Shown here: one piece after another, positions 22,263-33,154 of the stretch
Layout of the letters: the number at the start of each line of letters is the position of its first letter
Numbering within the stretch: the stretch's first letter is position 1
DNA from: Penium margaritaceum
Lineage: Eukaryota; Streptophyta; Zygnematophyceae; Desmidiales; Peniaceae
Assembly (NCBI GenBank): GCA_023375785.1
Contig: SZWC01008537.1
Span: forward strand, 68,201 to 116,052
Direction of reading: 5' to 3'
DNA length: 47,852 nucleotides
Translations under genes and position numbers: made by a program
The notes under the pieces: model-generated
The model's input: only the letters and a program-made list of their open reading frames with translations
Database searches by the model: none
Told to the model about the DNA's origin: nothing

Positions 22263-23505
22263 GTGCTCGTACGGCCTGAGGGGGAGCAATGGGAGGTTGC
22301 CATCGAGTCGAAGTTGGCATCCATTGTAGATAAAGATTTTTGGGAGCTGGTTGAGAGGTTGAAAGATGCAAAGGTGATCGGCTCAAAGTGGGTCTTTAAG
22401 ACCAAGTTCTCAAAATATGGTTTGGTGGACAAGTACAAGGCATGGATCATGGGAACGAGATACGCACAGTGTAAAGGCAAACACTAACATGAGAATTTTT
22501 CCCTTGTTGACAAGTCCACATGCATCTAGGCGATCCCTGTAGTGACAATCGCGAAGAATATAGAGCTCCACCAAATGGACATAAAGATGCCCTTCCTTTT
22601 CAATATCATTGACAAAGAATTCTGCATGGATGTGTTGGATGGGATGGAGGCACTAGAGGCCAAGGTGTGCAAGCTGTGGAAGTCCTTGTATGGGCTAAAA
22701 GAATGGCCCCGATGCTAGTACCAACAGATGGACAGCATCATGGCAGAACTCGGCTTCAAGCACTGTGAGGCGTATCATTATATATTTGTACGGAGTAGAA
22801 AGAATGTCTATGAGGTCGTTACACTCTTGATCTAATCTTATACTCCTCAGACCTGCCATTCCTACAACAACTGAAAGAGTAGCTAAGGAGCAAATGTCAA
22901 ACATGGAAAAATCTAAGTTCTACTTCAAGGTGAGCATCACCTCGGAGGACGTGCACACTTGAGTAGGGGCACGCCAAATACATGGCCAAGGTGCTTTGGC
23001 GGTTTGACATGGAGGTATGAAAACCACTTTGTAGTCCTACATCCACGACCTGTGAGCTAAGTGCGGCAATGGTGCCGACAACAAAAGAAGAACGGTAGGA
23101 AATGGTAGGGATGCCCTACCAATCCGTAGAGGGCAACCTCATGTATGCCATGGTGGCGGCTCCGTAGGTCACTGTAGGAGCTAGATGTACCGTAGCAAGA
23201 GCCTACGGTGGTCCAATGGGACAACACCGGCTCCATCTTTTTTATCAACAACCTGATGTAGCATAGGAGGACAAAGTACATTGACATGTGTTATCACTAC
23301 GCATGAGACATGGTTGAAAGGAGTAGTTGGTGCTGTAGCACTATAGTACACACACCATTCTTGCGGATTTTTTCACCAAATAGCAACACGCGGACTAGCA
23401 CGTGAAGAGCATGGCCAAGCTTGGGATGACCAACTATGATGGGTTGGAGGGTGCAGCGGAAGATGAGTGAGAGAAAGTAGGAGCAGTGGGCATGGAAGGT
23501 GCAAG
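22263..23505 (+). pseudogene. Copia reverse transcriptase and RNase H relic (type B)
   Basis: The reverse transcriptase starts at about EQWEVAIESKLASI, with VIGSKWVFKTKFSKYG, the first catalytic Asp in HQMDIKMPF (22578-22580), KLWKSLYGLKEWPR and AELGFKHCEAYHYIF. The YVDD active-site box expected after EVVTLLI (about 22830) is missing, apparently by a short deletion. KFYFKVSITSED follows. RNase H remnants include WDNTGSIFF and KYIDMCYHYA (23215-23305). Multiple stops (TAG from likely CAG or TGG) disrupt it. It ends at the polypurine tract before 23514. Confidence 0.82.
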
Positions 23506-23513
23506 GGGGAGAA

Positions 23514-24419
23514 TGTTGAAAAATTGCCACTCCGCATGCCGAAGTGTGTAACCAAGAGGTGTCGACGAGCCTTCAGCGAGAGGAAATTCCTTGTAGTTGG
23601 ATCTTGCAACTTGACGGTTGCTCAGATCCTAAAATAGAGGATTTCCATGATAGTTGACAAGTTGGTGAATTCGTTGGAAGTTGTTTCACCAAAATCGGAC
23701 ATGTAACAAGGGAGATATGAGCTTCCAAAAATGGGGTGTGCACGACAACTCTAGGAGCCGACCATGACTTGACTTTGGATGTAAAATAAACCAGATCCAG
23801 TAACAAATGTACGTCTAGGAATTTAGCCCCGGAGGACTGCCGAGGCGTCTGGTAGATAATATCCACCAGATTCAGTACTGTAGGTTATTACTGAGGGACA
23901 GCAAAAATCCTTCCTCAACGTCCAAAACGTTTAAGTACAGTTTGTTACTCAAGAACCTAGTCATACTTCTGACTATAGGTCCGCAGGAAGGTTTCAAACC
24001 CTGTCACACCCCATCATCAAACACAACCGAAAAGTGGATGAGACGCAACAAATCTGTACAATGGACCCCTCCATAGTGATCTAAGCCTTGGGAAGGATGC
24101 TTCACACGTGAAGGAAGGGGCCATGGTGTGTATGGATGATGGGGGCATTAGGTGTTTCTCTACTGGGTGAGACCTACGCTTTGACAAGCGTAACTTAGGC
24201 TACGCGTGGCCAAATCAAACGCCATTTGCTGGGTTAGAGATCTCATGTTCAGATCATGTCCATGTACAAACATTAAGACTAAATGCTGTTATATCCTTCG
24301 TAAACTGATTGTCACCATTTTCCTGCTCACACGACGTGAGGTGACCAAAAAGGTCACGATCAGTCTCGGATGTGCCCAAAATGAAAGACGTGAACCAACT
24401 GAGAAAGGTCAAATCAACA
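23514..24419 (+). repeat. Copia LTR, type B
   Basis: 906 bp, starting TGTTGA and ending TCAACA, colinear with 18592-19500 but diverged. Just beyond the end lies a small hairpin (TCGGGAAT ... ATTTCCCGA, 24420-24448) that may belong to the LTR. Confidence 0.75.
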
Positions 24420-24449
24420 TCGGGAATTTACCTTGTGGATTTCCCGACA

Positions 24450-25075
24450 ATTCATATTGTTTACTTTACAAAACATGTCATTTTCATGGAAATATTGAAC
24501 TGATGAGTGAAAAATATTTATCCATCTTTAAATGTTAACGATTTCTCCACAAAATCTCTAGGATAGGAATTATGTATACAAACACGTTTGCTTATGTGTT
24601 GATTTTTGAAAGGAGGAATTAGGAGTAGATTGTGATTTGCTTTGGTGAAAGTTTATCCAAAGTTTGGTGAAAGGTTATCCTCCGAAGTGTGTAATTTCAA
24701 TGAATGAATTTTTAAAGGTATATTTTGAGGGATGATTGGCCATATGTGCTAGCCTTAGATGATCTAAGTGGACCGATGAAATGCTTGAGTAGAATTTTCA
24801 TATCTATGAGTACATTTGCACTGATTTGACAGTCAAATTAATGATTGGCTTATCTACATAAAACCCTGTGTTCATTTTAACCATAAAGCAATTGAGGTAT
24901 TGTTAATTTTCCACATTTTATACACGCCACATTCGGTTTATTAGGTACGTATATTTGGGTAATGTCCATGAAATTATCTTAAGGATGTATCGACTTGTGT
25001 TCACATGGAAAGCAAAGCACATGTTACCTATTTCTTTGGAATTTAATGTTATAATTCAAACAAGGTTGAAAAGAA
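24450..25075. other. AT-rich spacer between the Copia LTR and the hairpin repeat
   Basis: No gene is seen. It is repeated at 32529-33152 as part of the 8 kb block. Confidence 0.5.
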
Positions 25076-25567
25076 TATGATAGTCTGGGTGAAATGTATA
25101 ATGGACGTACATATGTTCTCAGGCATTCCATGTGGGATCATTTGGGAATCAAATGTTTACTTCCTGATTATTGACCTTGAACAAGAATTAACTTAATTTT
25201 GAGCATAGTTTTCTATTGCTTGATTCTGGTTTTATCCGCGACAAACTAGAGAACTCATCCCCTCCCCCACCTGAAACCCTCAATTATATGTGATCATTTC
25301 ACCTGGTGCTTTCCTTGTATAACAATTATTTCTGTGCACTAGTGTATCTTGTACACTTTTGTAATTTTTTACCTTTCCATGAGATACATGGACTCTATAC
25401 ACTTTACCAATACAACTCAACCTTTTGGGGGAGGGGGAAGTCATCACAGGATTTGACCCCCTCCTAGAAGGGTAGAGTGTATCAGCAAATTGTACCTGGG
25501 GGGTGTGTTTCTTTTATGTGATGAGAAAAAAACTGTACACTTATGTATATCCGCTCTTCGACCGTTG
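25076..25567. repeat. Truncated copy of the right inverted-repeat arm
   Basis: It matches 33155-33646 and, inverted, about 1170-1660. It contains one hairpin unit (about 25395-25505) with the G-run GGGGGAGGGGGAA and the C-run CCCCCTCC. It stops at the N, where the contig appears to end. Confidence 0.85.
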
Positions 25568-25574
25568 NTTCGAT

Positions 25575-25633
<59 letters not shown>

Positions 25634-25743
25634 AGGATGTCGATTGACAGAAGGCATCATTCGCAAAGTTGATAGGACAGAAAGCAAATGGCTAATGGCT
25701 CTCAAGCGAATATCACAACCGTGGGCTGTTTTGCAACAAATTG

Positions 25744-26025
25744 TAGAACCAAAATGTAGGCTCTCCGAATAATCAGTCCAAGGAGGAGGAGCAAATTCTC
25801 ACCTCAGCCATTTTGGCTGACACGAACCACACCACAAACGGACATAGTCGGCATAAGATATTTTTGTAAACATGCAACCTAAGACCCTATCGTTCCACGT
25901 GGCACATCCACGTGTGAATAGGACCCTAGCAGCCAACTAGAGGGGAGGAGTGAAGCAATGGATCTTCTATCGCAACGCTCCCATTGCCTTAAATCCAGTA
26001 CATGGACTGAATCTGGGCTAGAGGC
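25744..26025. repeat. Copy 3 of the dispersed ~330 bp repeat
   Basis: The counterpart of 17224-17507 within the second block. It is fused directly to the Copia pol fragment at GGCATGATGAAATC through the 478-bp deletion. Confidence 0.8.
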
Positions 26026-26029
26026 ATGA

Positions 26030-26671
26030 TGAAATCATAGCAATTCATGTTGATGATTGCCCCTCAGCATGCCTAAGTGTGGCACCGGGAAGCGTCGACA
26101 AGCCGCAAGGGTCGGGCGGATCCCTTGAGTCTGGTACGCTATACGGATGCAGACATTTCTTGCAATGTGGACAAGTGGATGTCCACATCTAGTTACGTGT
26201 TCTTCCTCACAGGTACAACAATCTTGTGGTGCAGTAGGAAGCATGCATACATTGCCACCGCCATAGTTGAAGCAGAGTACATCACGCTGGCTGAGGTGGT
26301 CAAGGAGATGGTATGGCTCCGCAGGTTGCTCGGGTAGCTAGGCATGCCAGAGTAGGAGCCTATAGTGGTGCAAGAGGACAACACTGACTCCATCTTGCTG
26401 ACCAAAAACCCAATGACGCACATATGGAAGAAGCACATTGACGTGTGTTATCACTACGCACGAGGCATGGTTGAAAAGGGGCAGTTGGTCCTATAGTACT
26501 ACAACAGACACAACATGCTTGTGGATTGCTCGACCAAAGCACAACCCGTGGACTGGCATGTGATGAGCGTGGTTGGGCTTAGGATGACCAGCTATGATGG
26601 GATAGAGGACGTAGCGAAAGATAAATGAGAGTAAGCAGGAGTAGCGGGCATGGAAGGTGCAAGGGGAAGAA
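26030..26671 (+). pseudogene. Copia reverse transcriptase end / RNase H fragment (type A), second copy
   Basis: The same fragment as 17986-18590, with AIHVDD, YTDADISCNVDKWMST, EAEYITLAEVV and EDNTDS. It retains the stretch LVDCSTKAQPVDWHV at about 26518-26566, which is deleted in the first copy and corresponds to the conserved D..TK end of Copia RNase H. It is inactive through TAG codons. Confidence 0.85.
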
Positions 26672-27580
26672 TGTTGAAAAACGACCCCTCCACATGCCCA
26701 AGTGCAGCGCACCGAGGCACCAACGAGCCACCAAGGATGAAACTCCTCGTAGTTGAATCTACAAGCATGACAATTGCTTGGATCCTAAAATGGAGGAATC
26801 CCTAATACTTGACGAGTCAATGAATGCGGTGGAAGTTGTTTCACCCGAATTGGACAAGTAACAAGGGAGATATTAGCTTCTAAAGTTGGGATGTGCACGG
26901 CGAATTCCGGAGCCGTCTATGACTCAACTTCTGATGAAAGATCAATCGGAGTGAGTAACAAATGTTCATCTTGATATTTAGCCCTGAAAGACTACCGACA
27001 CATCCAGTGGATAATATCCACCGGGTCAAGTAGTGCAGGCTGTTACTGAGTGACTTAACCTAAATCCTGGCTTGGCGTCCAAAACTTAATAGTATATAGT
27101 CTATTACTTAAGGACCTAGTCAAAACTCTGACTACAGATTCGCAGACAGGTTACAAACCTTATCATGCCCCATCGTCAAACAAAGGCCAAAAATGGCTGA
27201 GGTGCGTAAAAATAGTGGAAAGTGGTGTGCTCCTTGGGAAGGGTGCTTCGTATTTGAAGGAAGGCACCATGATGTGTGTGCATGATTGAGGAATTAGGCA
27301 TTTCTTTGGTGGGTGAGACCTGTGCTTTAACAAGCATAACTTGGGATATGATTTGCTGAATTGCACACGAATTGGTGCATTGGAGATCTCATGACTAGCT
27401 CAATACATGCTCAGATCATGTCCATGTACAAAAGTGAACACAAAAGCCGTTATTCCATTCGCAAACTGACTGGATAACAATTCCTACTCACACAGCGTGA
27501 GGCGACCTAAAAGATGACGCTCAATCTCAGATTTGCCCGAAATAAAAGACGTGAACCATATGAGAAAGGTTCAATCAACA
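26672..27580 (+). repeat. Copia LTR, type A, second copy
   Basis: 909 bp, TGTTGA to TCAACA. It is the same length as 18592-19500, with a small number of substitutions. Confidence 0.75.
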
Positions 27581-27727
27581 TCGGGACTCCACCTTGTGGA
27601 TTTTGTGAAAAAGGGTTATGGCCCCACGTTGACCCTCTCCAAGATTTCACGTCTTCCGCAAAACACACGACCGCTAACTTGGACAATATCGCCATGAAGT
27701 TATGAGAACCTGTCAGAGTAGAAGCTG

Positions 27728-28520
27728 GTGGAGAAGGAGACAATGTCCATCCAGAAGAATGCAGACGACCCAGACTCAAGGCTCTTGAGGTGGCAGTTTG
27801 AGCTTCACCTCATGCATATAAGGCTGTTGGGGGTCATGTTGGGAACGGAAGTCCTCAATGAGGTGACAGTTGTAGATGGGGAGAAGCAAGCTTTAAAAAA
27901 GAAGAACACAAAGGCACTCATACTCTTGGTGTCCAGGACAACAAAGTCGCAATGGGGCAAGCTGGCAACCAAAGCTTCGAAAAAACTTTATGCCATCCAA
28001 CCCAAGTTGCTCCCAAACTAAATCTTCACAATGAAGTGGCTTCTCATGGTGAGCATCAAGGAGGGAGATGATGTCATCTCCACCATGTTGCAGATTTAGT
28101 CGTCATCCTCACCATACAACGACATGGGTGGAAGATCGACACACAGCTGCAGGCAATGACCCTCCTAATGGCCCTACCTGACACTTGGGATCTCCTCATC
28201 ACCGTCCTTTGACGATGGCTGGAGTGCAAGCTCACCTATGGCGTAGTTGTAGAGTATAGCTACAACAAGATGCACCATGGGAGTTGTGGAGAATCCTCGT
28301 CTTCTTCATCCGCCAATGTCACCAAAATGGATGGTGTTGGAAGAGGGGCCCAGGGAAGCAATGGAAAGGGCAATGCCAAGAAGGGCACAAAAAATGTGTG
28401 TACTTAAATTGCGACAAGGAGGGCCACTAGGCTCATGATTTCCCAGAGGAGGAGAAGGCTGGCGACAAGAACAAGAAAGGCAGGTCACAACTAAACGGCA
28501 TAAAGAACCACTTCCTAAAG
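27728..28520 (+). pseudogene. Copia gag relic, second copy
   Basis: Matches 19648-20440, opening MEKETMSIQKNADD. It shares the TAA at about 28019 and the damaged knuckle (NCDKEGH, stop, AHD). The final knuckle Cys has also changed (TGC to TTC), and CAG to TAG has added a stop in LQIESS near 28096. Confidence 0.8.
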
Positions 28521-31500
28521 AAGGGAAATAGATGGTGCATGGATTCTAGGGCCAAAGAGCACACCCAAGTTGAGAAGGTGGGGGTTTTCACCTACGACAA
28601 GTCCTCCAAGTCAATGGGGGTTGCGAACAACAAAATCCAGCCGTAGCCGGACAAGTTGACGTGGAGGTGGAAGTCATGGTGGGCGGTAAGAAGGAGCTAT
28701 GTACAATCTGTGATGTGCAACATGTCCCCATCCTGGCTGACATTGTGATCATTGGCTGCTTGAATGATGAAGTGTATGAGGTGCTTTTTTGCAGGAAAGG
28801 TGTAGTGGTGTGCAACGACGGTGGCGGCAAGGTTGTGCTGGAGGCAAAGCAAAAAGGATGTCTCTATCTTGTGGATACTTAGGCAATCCCCACGGCATTG
28901 GATGCAATAGAATCACAGGAGCGCGTCGTCAACATTACTAAGGGAGGAAGAGTTGATATGGAGCATTGGCACTGATGGTTGGGGAATTTGACGCATGCAA
29001 CCTTTAAGGAGATGGTGAAGTATGGCATGGTACATGACCTCATCATCGATAGTGCAGCAGATGGGCTGCGATTACAAAAGGAAAAATGTGTGAGCCTTGG
29101 ATTTTTGGCAAGGCACGACATAAGTTGTTCAACGAGAATGCGACTTGCGCAAAGAACCTACTAGAAGTCGTGCATGGCAACATATGCAGACCATTCAAAA
29201 TGCCATTAAACAACGGCATGAGATAGTTTGTCACCTTCATTGACGATTGCAATAGGAAGCTCTTTGTGTACTTTATGAAGCAGAATGGCAAGGTCATGGA
29301 CCGGTTGAAGGAGTAATTTCTATCGGTGGAGAGGCAAACTGGCCGAAGGGAAGAGCGCTCCGTAGCAACAATGGAAAAGAGTACGTGGGTTACACTAGGT
29401 ACAAGGAGCAGCAGCGCATCAAGTTGGCACCCACTATGATGTACTCCCGCAAATTTAAAAGAGTGGCAGAATGGGCAAACTAGATGCTGCTAAACATGGT
29501 GTGGACCACACTTGTAGATGTAGGGTTCCCACAAGGGTAGTGGGTGGAGGCTATGTGTACAACGAGCTACACCATAAACCTAATCCCAATAGCAGTACTG
29601 AAGGGTGAGGGTGGCTAAAAGATGTTGCAATGGTTTTGGAGTGGGTGCAAGACAAACATGGCACACCTAAAGGAGTTCGGTGCAAGGTGCACGCGATGGT
29701 ACAAGCATCAAAGTGATGCGACAGCAAGCTACGAACACAAGCAAAGTTGTACGTGTTCCTTGGCTACGAGAGTGCACAAACAACATATCGGCTATGGGAC
29801 CCGTGAAATAAAGTGATCATTCATAGCCGTGATGTCGAGTGCGACAAGGAATAGAGCTTAAAGAGTGACATGAGAATTGGGAACACTCCGAAACGCGGGG
29901 AATGATTCTAGATTTTAACCGCAAGGAGGAGCCGATGGACGCAGAGGTGAAACATGCAATGTTGCAGCGCGGTGGTGTAGGAAAGGCAATAGTCGACGTA
30001 GAGGAATCTGATGACGATGCAAATGGGCTAGAAATCTGGTGGTAAGATTCATTGAAGGAGGCACTGTGGGTGCCAAAGCGCTCACTCTCAGTGGAGTTCG
30101 CGTTGGGCGTTGGAGGAAAATCCTTCAGATACACCATCTATCTGGTTGATGTTTTGACAGAGTGAGAGAGAGCTGTCTAGTAAATGTTTCACCAGAGTGA
30201 GCAGAGTCAAATGGATTTCAGTGGAGTCATAACTAGAGGCAACAAATAGTGGGGACACATTTTGATGCAGGCATTGGTAGATGGATTAACATAACGCGAT
30301 GCATGCAAGCTACATCAACGGAGCCAAAGACCATGCAAGAGGTGCTCGCACGGCCTGAGGGGGAGCAATGGGAGGTTGCCATCGAGTCAAAGTTGGCATC
30401 CATTGTAGATAAAGATTTTTGGGAGCTGGTTGAGAGGTTGAAAGATGCAAAGGTGATCGGCTCAAAGTGGGTCTTTAAGAACAAGTTCTCAAAATATGGT
30501 TTGGTGCACAAGTACAAGGCACGGATCATGGGAACGAGATACGCACAGTGTAAAGGCAAACACTAACATGAGAAGTTTTCCCTTGTTGACAAGTCCACAT
30601 GCATTTAGGCGATCCCTGTAGTGACAATCGCGAAGAGTATAGAGCTCCACCAAATGGACATAAAGATGCCCTTCCTTTTCAATATCATTGACAAAGAATT
30701 CTGCATGGATGTGTTGGATGGGATGGAGGCGCTAGAGGGCAAGTTGTGCAAGCTGTGGAAGTCCTTGTATGGGCTAAAATAATGGCCCCGATGCTAGTAC
30801 CAATAGATGGACAGCATCATGGCAGAACTCGGCTTCAAGCGCTGTGAGGCGTATCATTATATGTTAGTACGGCGTAGAAAGAATGTCTATGAGGTCGTTA
30901 CACTCTTGATCTAATCTTATACTCCTCAGACCTGCCATTCCTACAACAACTGAAAGAGTAGCTAAGGAGCAAATGTCAAACATGGACGAGTTTAAGTTCT
31001 ACTTCAAGGTGAGCATCACCTTGGAGGACGTGCACACTTGAGTAGGGGCACGCCAAATACATGGCCAAGGTGCTTTGGCGATTTGACATGGGAGTATGAA
31101 AACCACTTTGTAGTCCTACATCCACGACCTGTGAGCTAAGTGCGGCAATGGTGACGACAACAAAAGAAGAACGGTAGGAAATGGTAGGGATGCCCTAAAA
31201 ATCCGTAGAGGGCAACCTCATGTATGCCATGGTGGCGGCTCTGTAGGTCACTGTAGGAGCTGGATGTACCGTAGCAAGAGCCTACGGTGGTCCAATGGGA
31301 CAATACCGGCTTCATCTTTTTTATCAACAACCTGATGTAGCATAGGAGGACAAAGTACATTGACATGTGTTATCACTACGCATGAGACATGGTTGAAAGG
31401 AGTAGTTGGTGCTGTAGCACTATAGTACACACACCATTCTTGCGGATTTCTTCACCAAATAGCAACACGCGGACTAGCACGTGAAGAGCATGGCCAAGCT

Positions 31501-31585
31501 TGGGATGACCAACTATGATGGGTTGGAGGGTGCAGAGGAAGATGAGTGAGAGAAAGTAGGGGCAGTGGGCATGGAAGGTGCAAGG
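28521..31585 (+). pseudogene. Copia pol relic, second copy
   Basis: Protease, integrase, reverse transcriptase and RNase H in the same order and with the same lesions as 20441-23505. The pre-integrase WHRWLGNL now reads WH, stop, WLGNL (CAGATGG to CTGATGG near 28971). The first reverse-transcriptase Asp in QMDIKMPF remains near 30657, and the YVDD box is missing as in the first copy. Confidence 0.8.
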
Positions 31586-31592
31586 AGGAGAA

Positions 31593-32498
31593 TGTTGAAA
31601 AATTGCCACTCCGCATGCCGAAGTGTGTAACCAAGAGGTGTCGACAAGCCTTCAGAGAGAGGAAATTCCTTGTAGTTGGATCTTGCAACTTGAAGGTTGC
31701 TCAGATCCTAAAATAGAGGATTTCCATGATAGTTGACAAGTTGGTGAATTCGTTGGAAGTTGTTTCACCAAAATCGGACATGGAACAAGGGAGATACGAG
31801 CTTCCAAAAATGGGGTGTGCACGACAACTCTAGGAGCCGACCATGACTTGACTTTGGATGTAAAATAAACCAGATCCAGTAACAAATGTACGTCTAGGAA
31901 TTTAGCCCGAGAGGACTGCCGAGGCATCTGGTAGATAATATCCACCAGATTTAGTACTATAGGTTATTACTGAGGGACAGCAAAAATCCTTCCTCGACGT
32001 CCAAAACGTTTAAGTACAATTTGTTACTCAAGAACCTAGTCATACTTCTGACTATAGGTCCGCAGGAAGGTTTCAAACCCTGTCACACCCCATCATCAAA
32101 CACAACCGAAAAGTGGATGAGACGCAACAAATCTGTACAATGGACCCCTCCATAGTGACCTAAGCATTGGGAAGGATGCTTCACACGTGAAGGAAGGGGC
32201 CATGGTGTGTATGCCTGATGGGAGCATTAGGTGTTTCTCTACTAGGTGAGACCTACGCTTTGACAAGCGTAACTTAGGCTACGCTTGGCCAAATCAAACG
32301 CCATTTTCTAGGTTAGAGATCTCATGTTCAGGTCATGTCCATGTACAAACATTAAGACTAAATGTTGTTATATCCTTCGTAAACTGATTGTCACCATTTT
32401 CCTGCTCACATGACGTGAGGTGACCAAAAAGGTCACGATCAGTCTTGGATGTGCCCAAAATGAAAGACGTGAACCAACTGAGAAAGGTCAAATCAACA
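31593..32498 (+). repeat. Copia LTR, type B, second copy
   Basis: 906 bp, TGTTGA to TCAACA, following the polypurine run GCAAGGAGGAGAA. Nearly identical to 23514-24419. Confidence 0.75.
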
Positions 32499-33154
32499 TC
32501 GAGAATTTACCTTGTGGATTTCCCGACAATTCATATTGTTTATATTATAAAACATGTCATTGTCATGGAAATATTGAACTGATGAGTGAAAAATATTTAT
32601 CCATGTTTAAATGTTAACGATTTCTCCACAAAATCTCTAGGATAGGAATTATGTATACAAACACGTTTGCTTATGTGTTGATTTTTGAAAGGAGGAATTA
32701 GGAGTAGATTGTGATTTGCTTTGGTGAAAGTTTATCCAAAGTTTGGTGAAAGGTTATCCTCTGAAGTGTGTAATTTCAATGAATGAAGTTTGAAAGGTAT
32801 ATTTTGAGGGATGATTGGCCATATGTGCCAGCCTTAGATGATCTAAGTGGACCGATGAAATGCTTGAGTAGAATTTTCATATCTATAAGTACATTTGCAC
32901 TGATTTGACAGTCAAATTAATGATTGGCTTATCTACATAAAACCCTGTGTTCATTTTAACCATAAAGAAATTTAGGTATAGTTAATTTTCCGCATTTTAT
33001 ACACACCACATTCGGTTTATTAGGTACGTAGATTTGGGTAATTTCCATGAAATTATCTTAAGGATGTATCGACCTGTGTTCACATGGAAAGCAAAGCACA
33101 TGTTACCTATTTCTTTGGAATTTAATGTTATAATTCAAACAAGGTTGAAAAGAA

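Larger units (their letters stand above)
18592..24419 (+). mobile_element. Decayed Copia retrotransposon: LTR, gag-pol, LTR
   Basis: Two direct LTRs (18592-19500 and 23514-24419) enclose a gag-protease-integrase-reverse transcriptase-RNase H order, which is diagnostic of Copia. The LTRs are only roughly 75-80 percent alike, meaning the insertion is old or the two LTRs come from different family members. The fragment upstream of the left LTR already contains a Copia pol end, so the region is a tandem LTR/internal array. Many stops, a lost integrase Asp and a missing YVDD box show it is dead. No target duplication could be identified. Confidence 0.85.
17063..25567. repeat. ~8.5 kb block, copy 1 (Copia complex), ending at an N
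   Basis: It starts TTCGATTCTTCTCT and ends CTCTTCGACCGTTG at the N (25568). It repeats colinearly at 25569-33646. Relative to copy 2 it carries an extra 478 bp (17508-17985, flanked by CAT microhomology) and lacks 38 bp after about 18488. Other differences are scattered substitutions, a few percent by eye. Two haplotypes at an unmerged contig overlap would explain this; a recent true duplication is the alternative. Confidence 0.95.
26672..32498 (+). mobile_element. Second copy of the Copia element
   Basis: LTRs lie at 26672-27580 and 31593-32498, with gag at 27728-28520 and pol at 28521-31585. It is nearly identical to 18592-24419, with the same defects: the knuckle stop, the protease Arg, LRSNNG in integrase and no YVDD box. 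Additional differences include a one-base deletion in the pre-integrase region (GCAGATGGGCTGCG near 29060) and a stop in WWKDSLKEA (TAA near 30043). It likely represents the other haplotype of the same locus. Confidence 0.85.

Noticed and set aside
25490..25672. Open frame with a Ser-Leu repeat across the N at 25568
   Set aside because: It crosses a probable artefactual join and translates the (CT)n tract.
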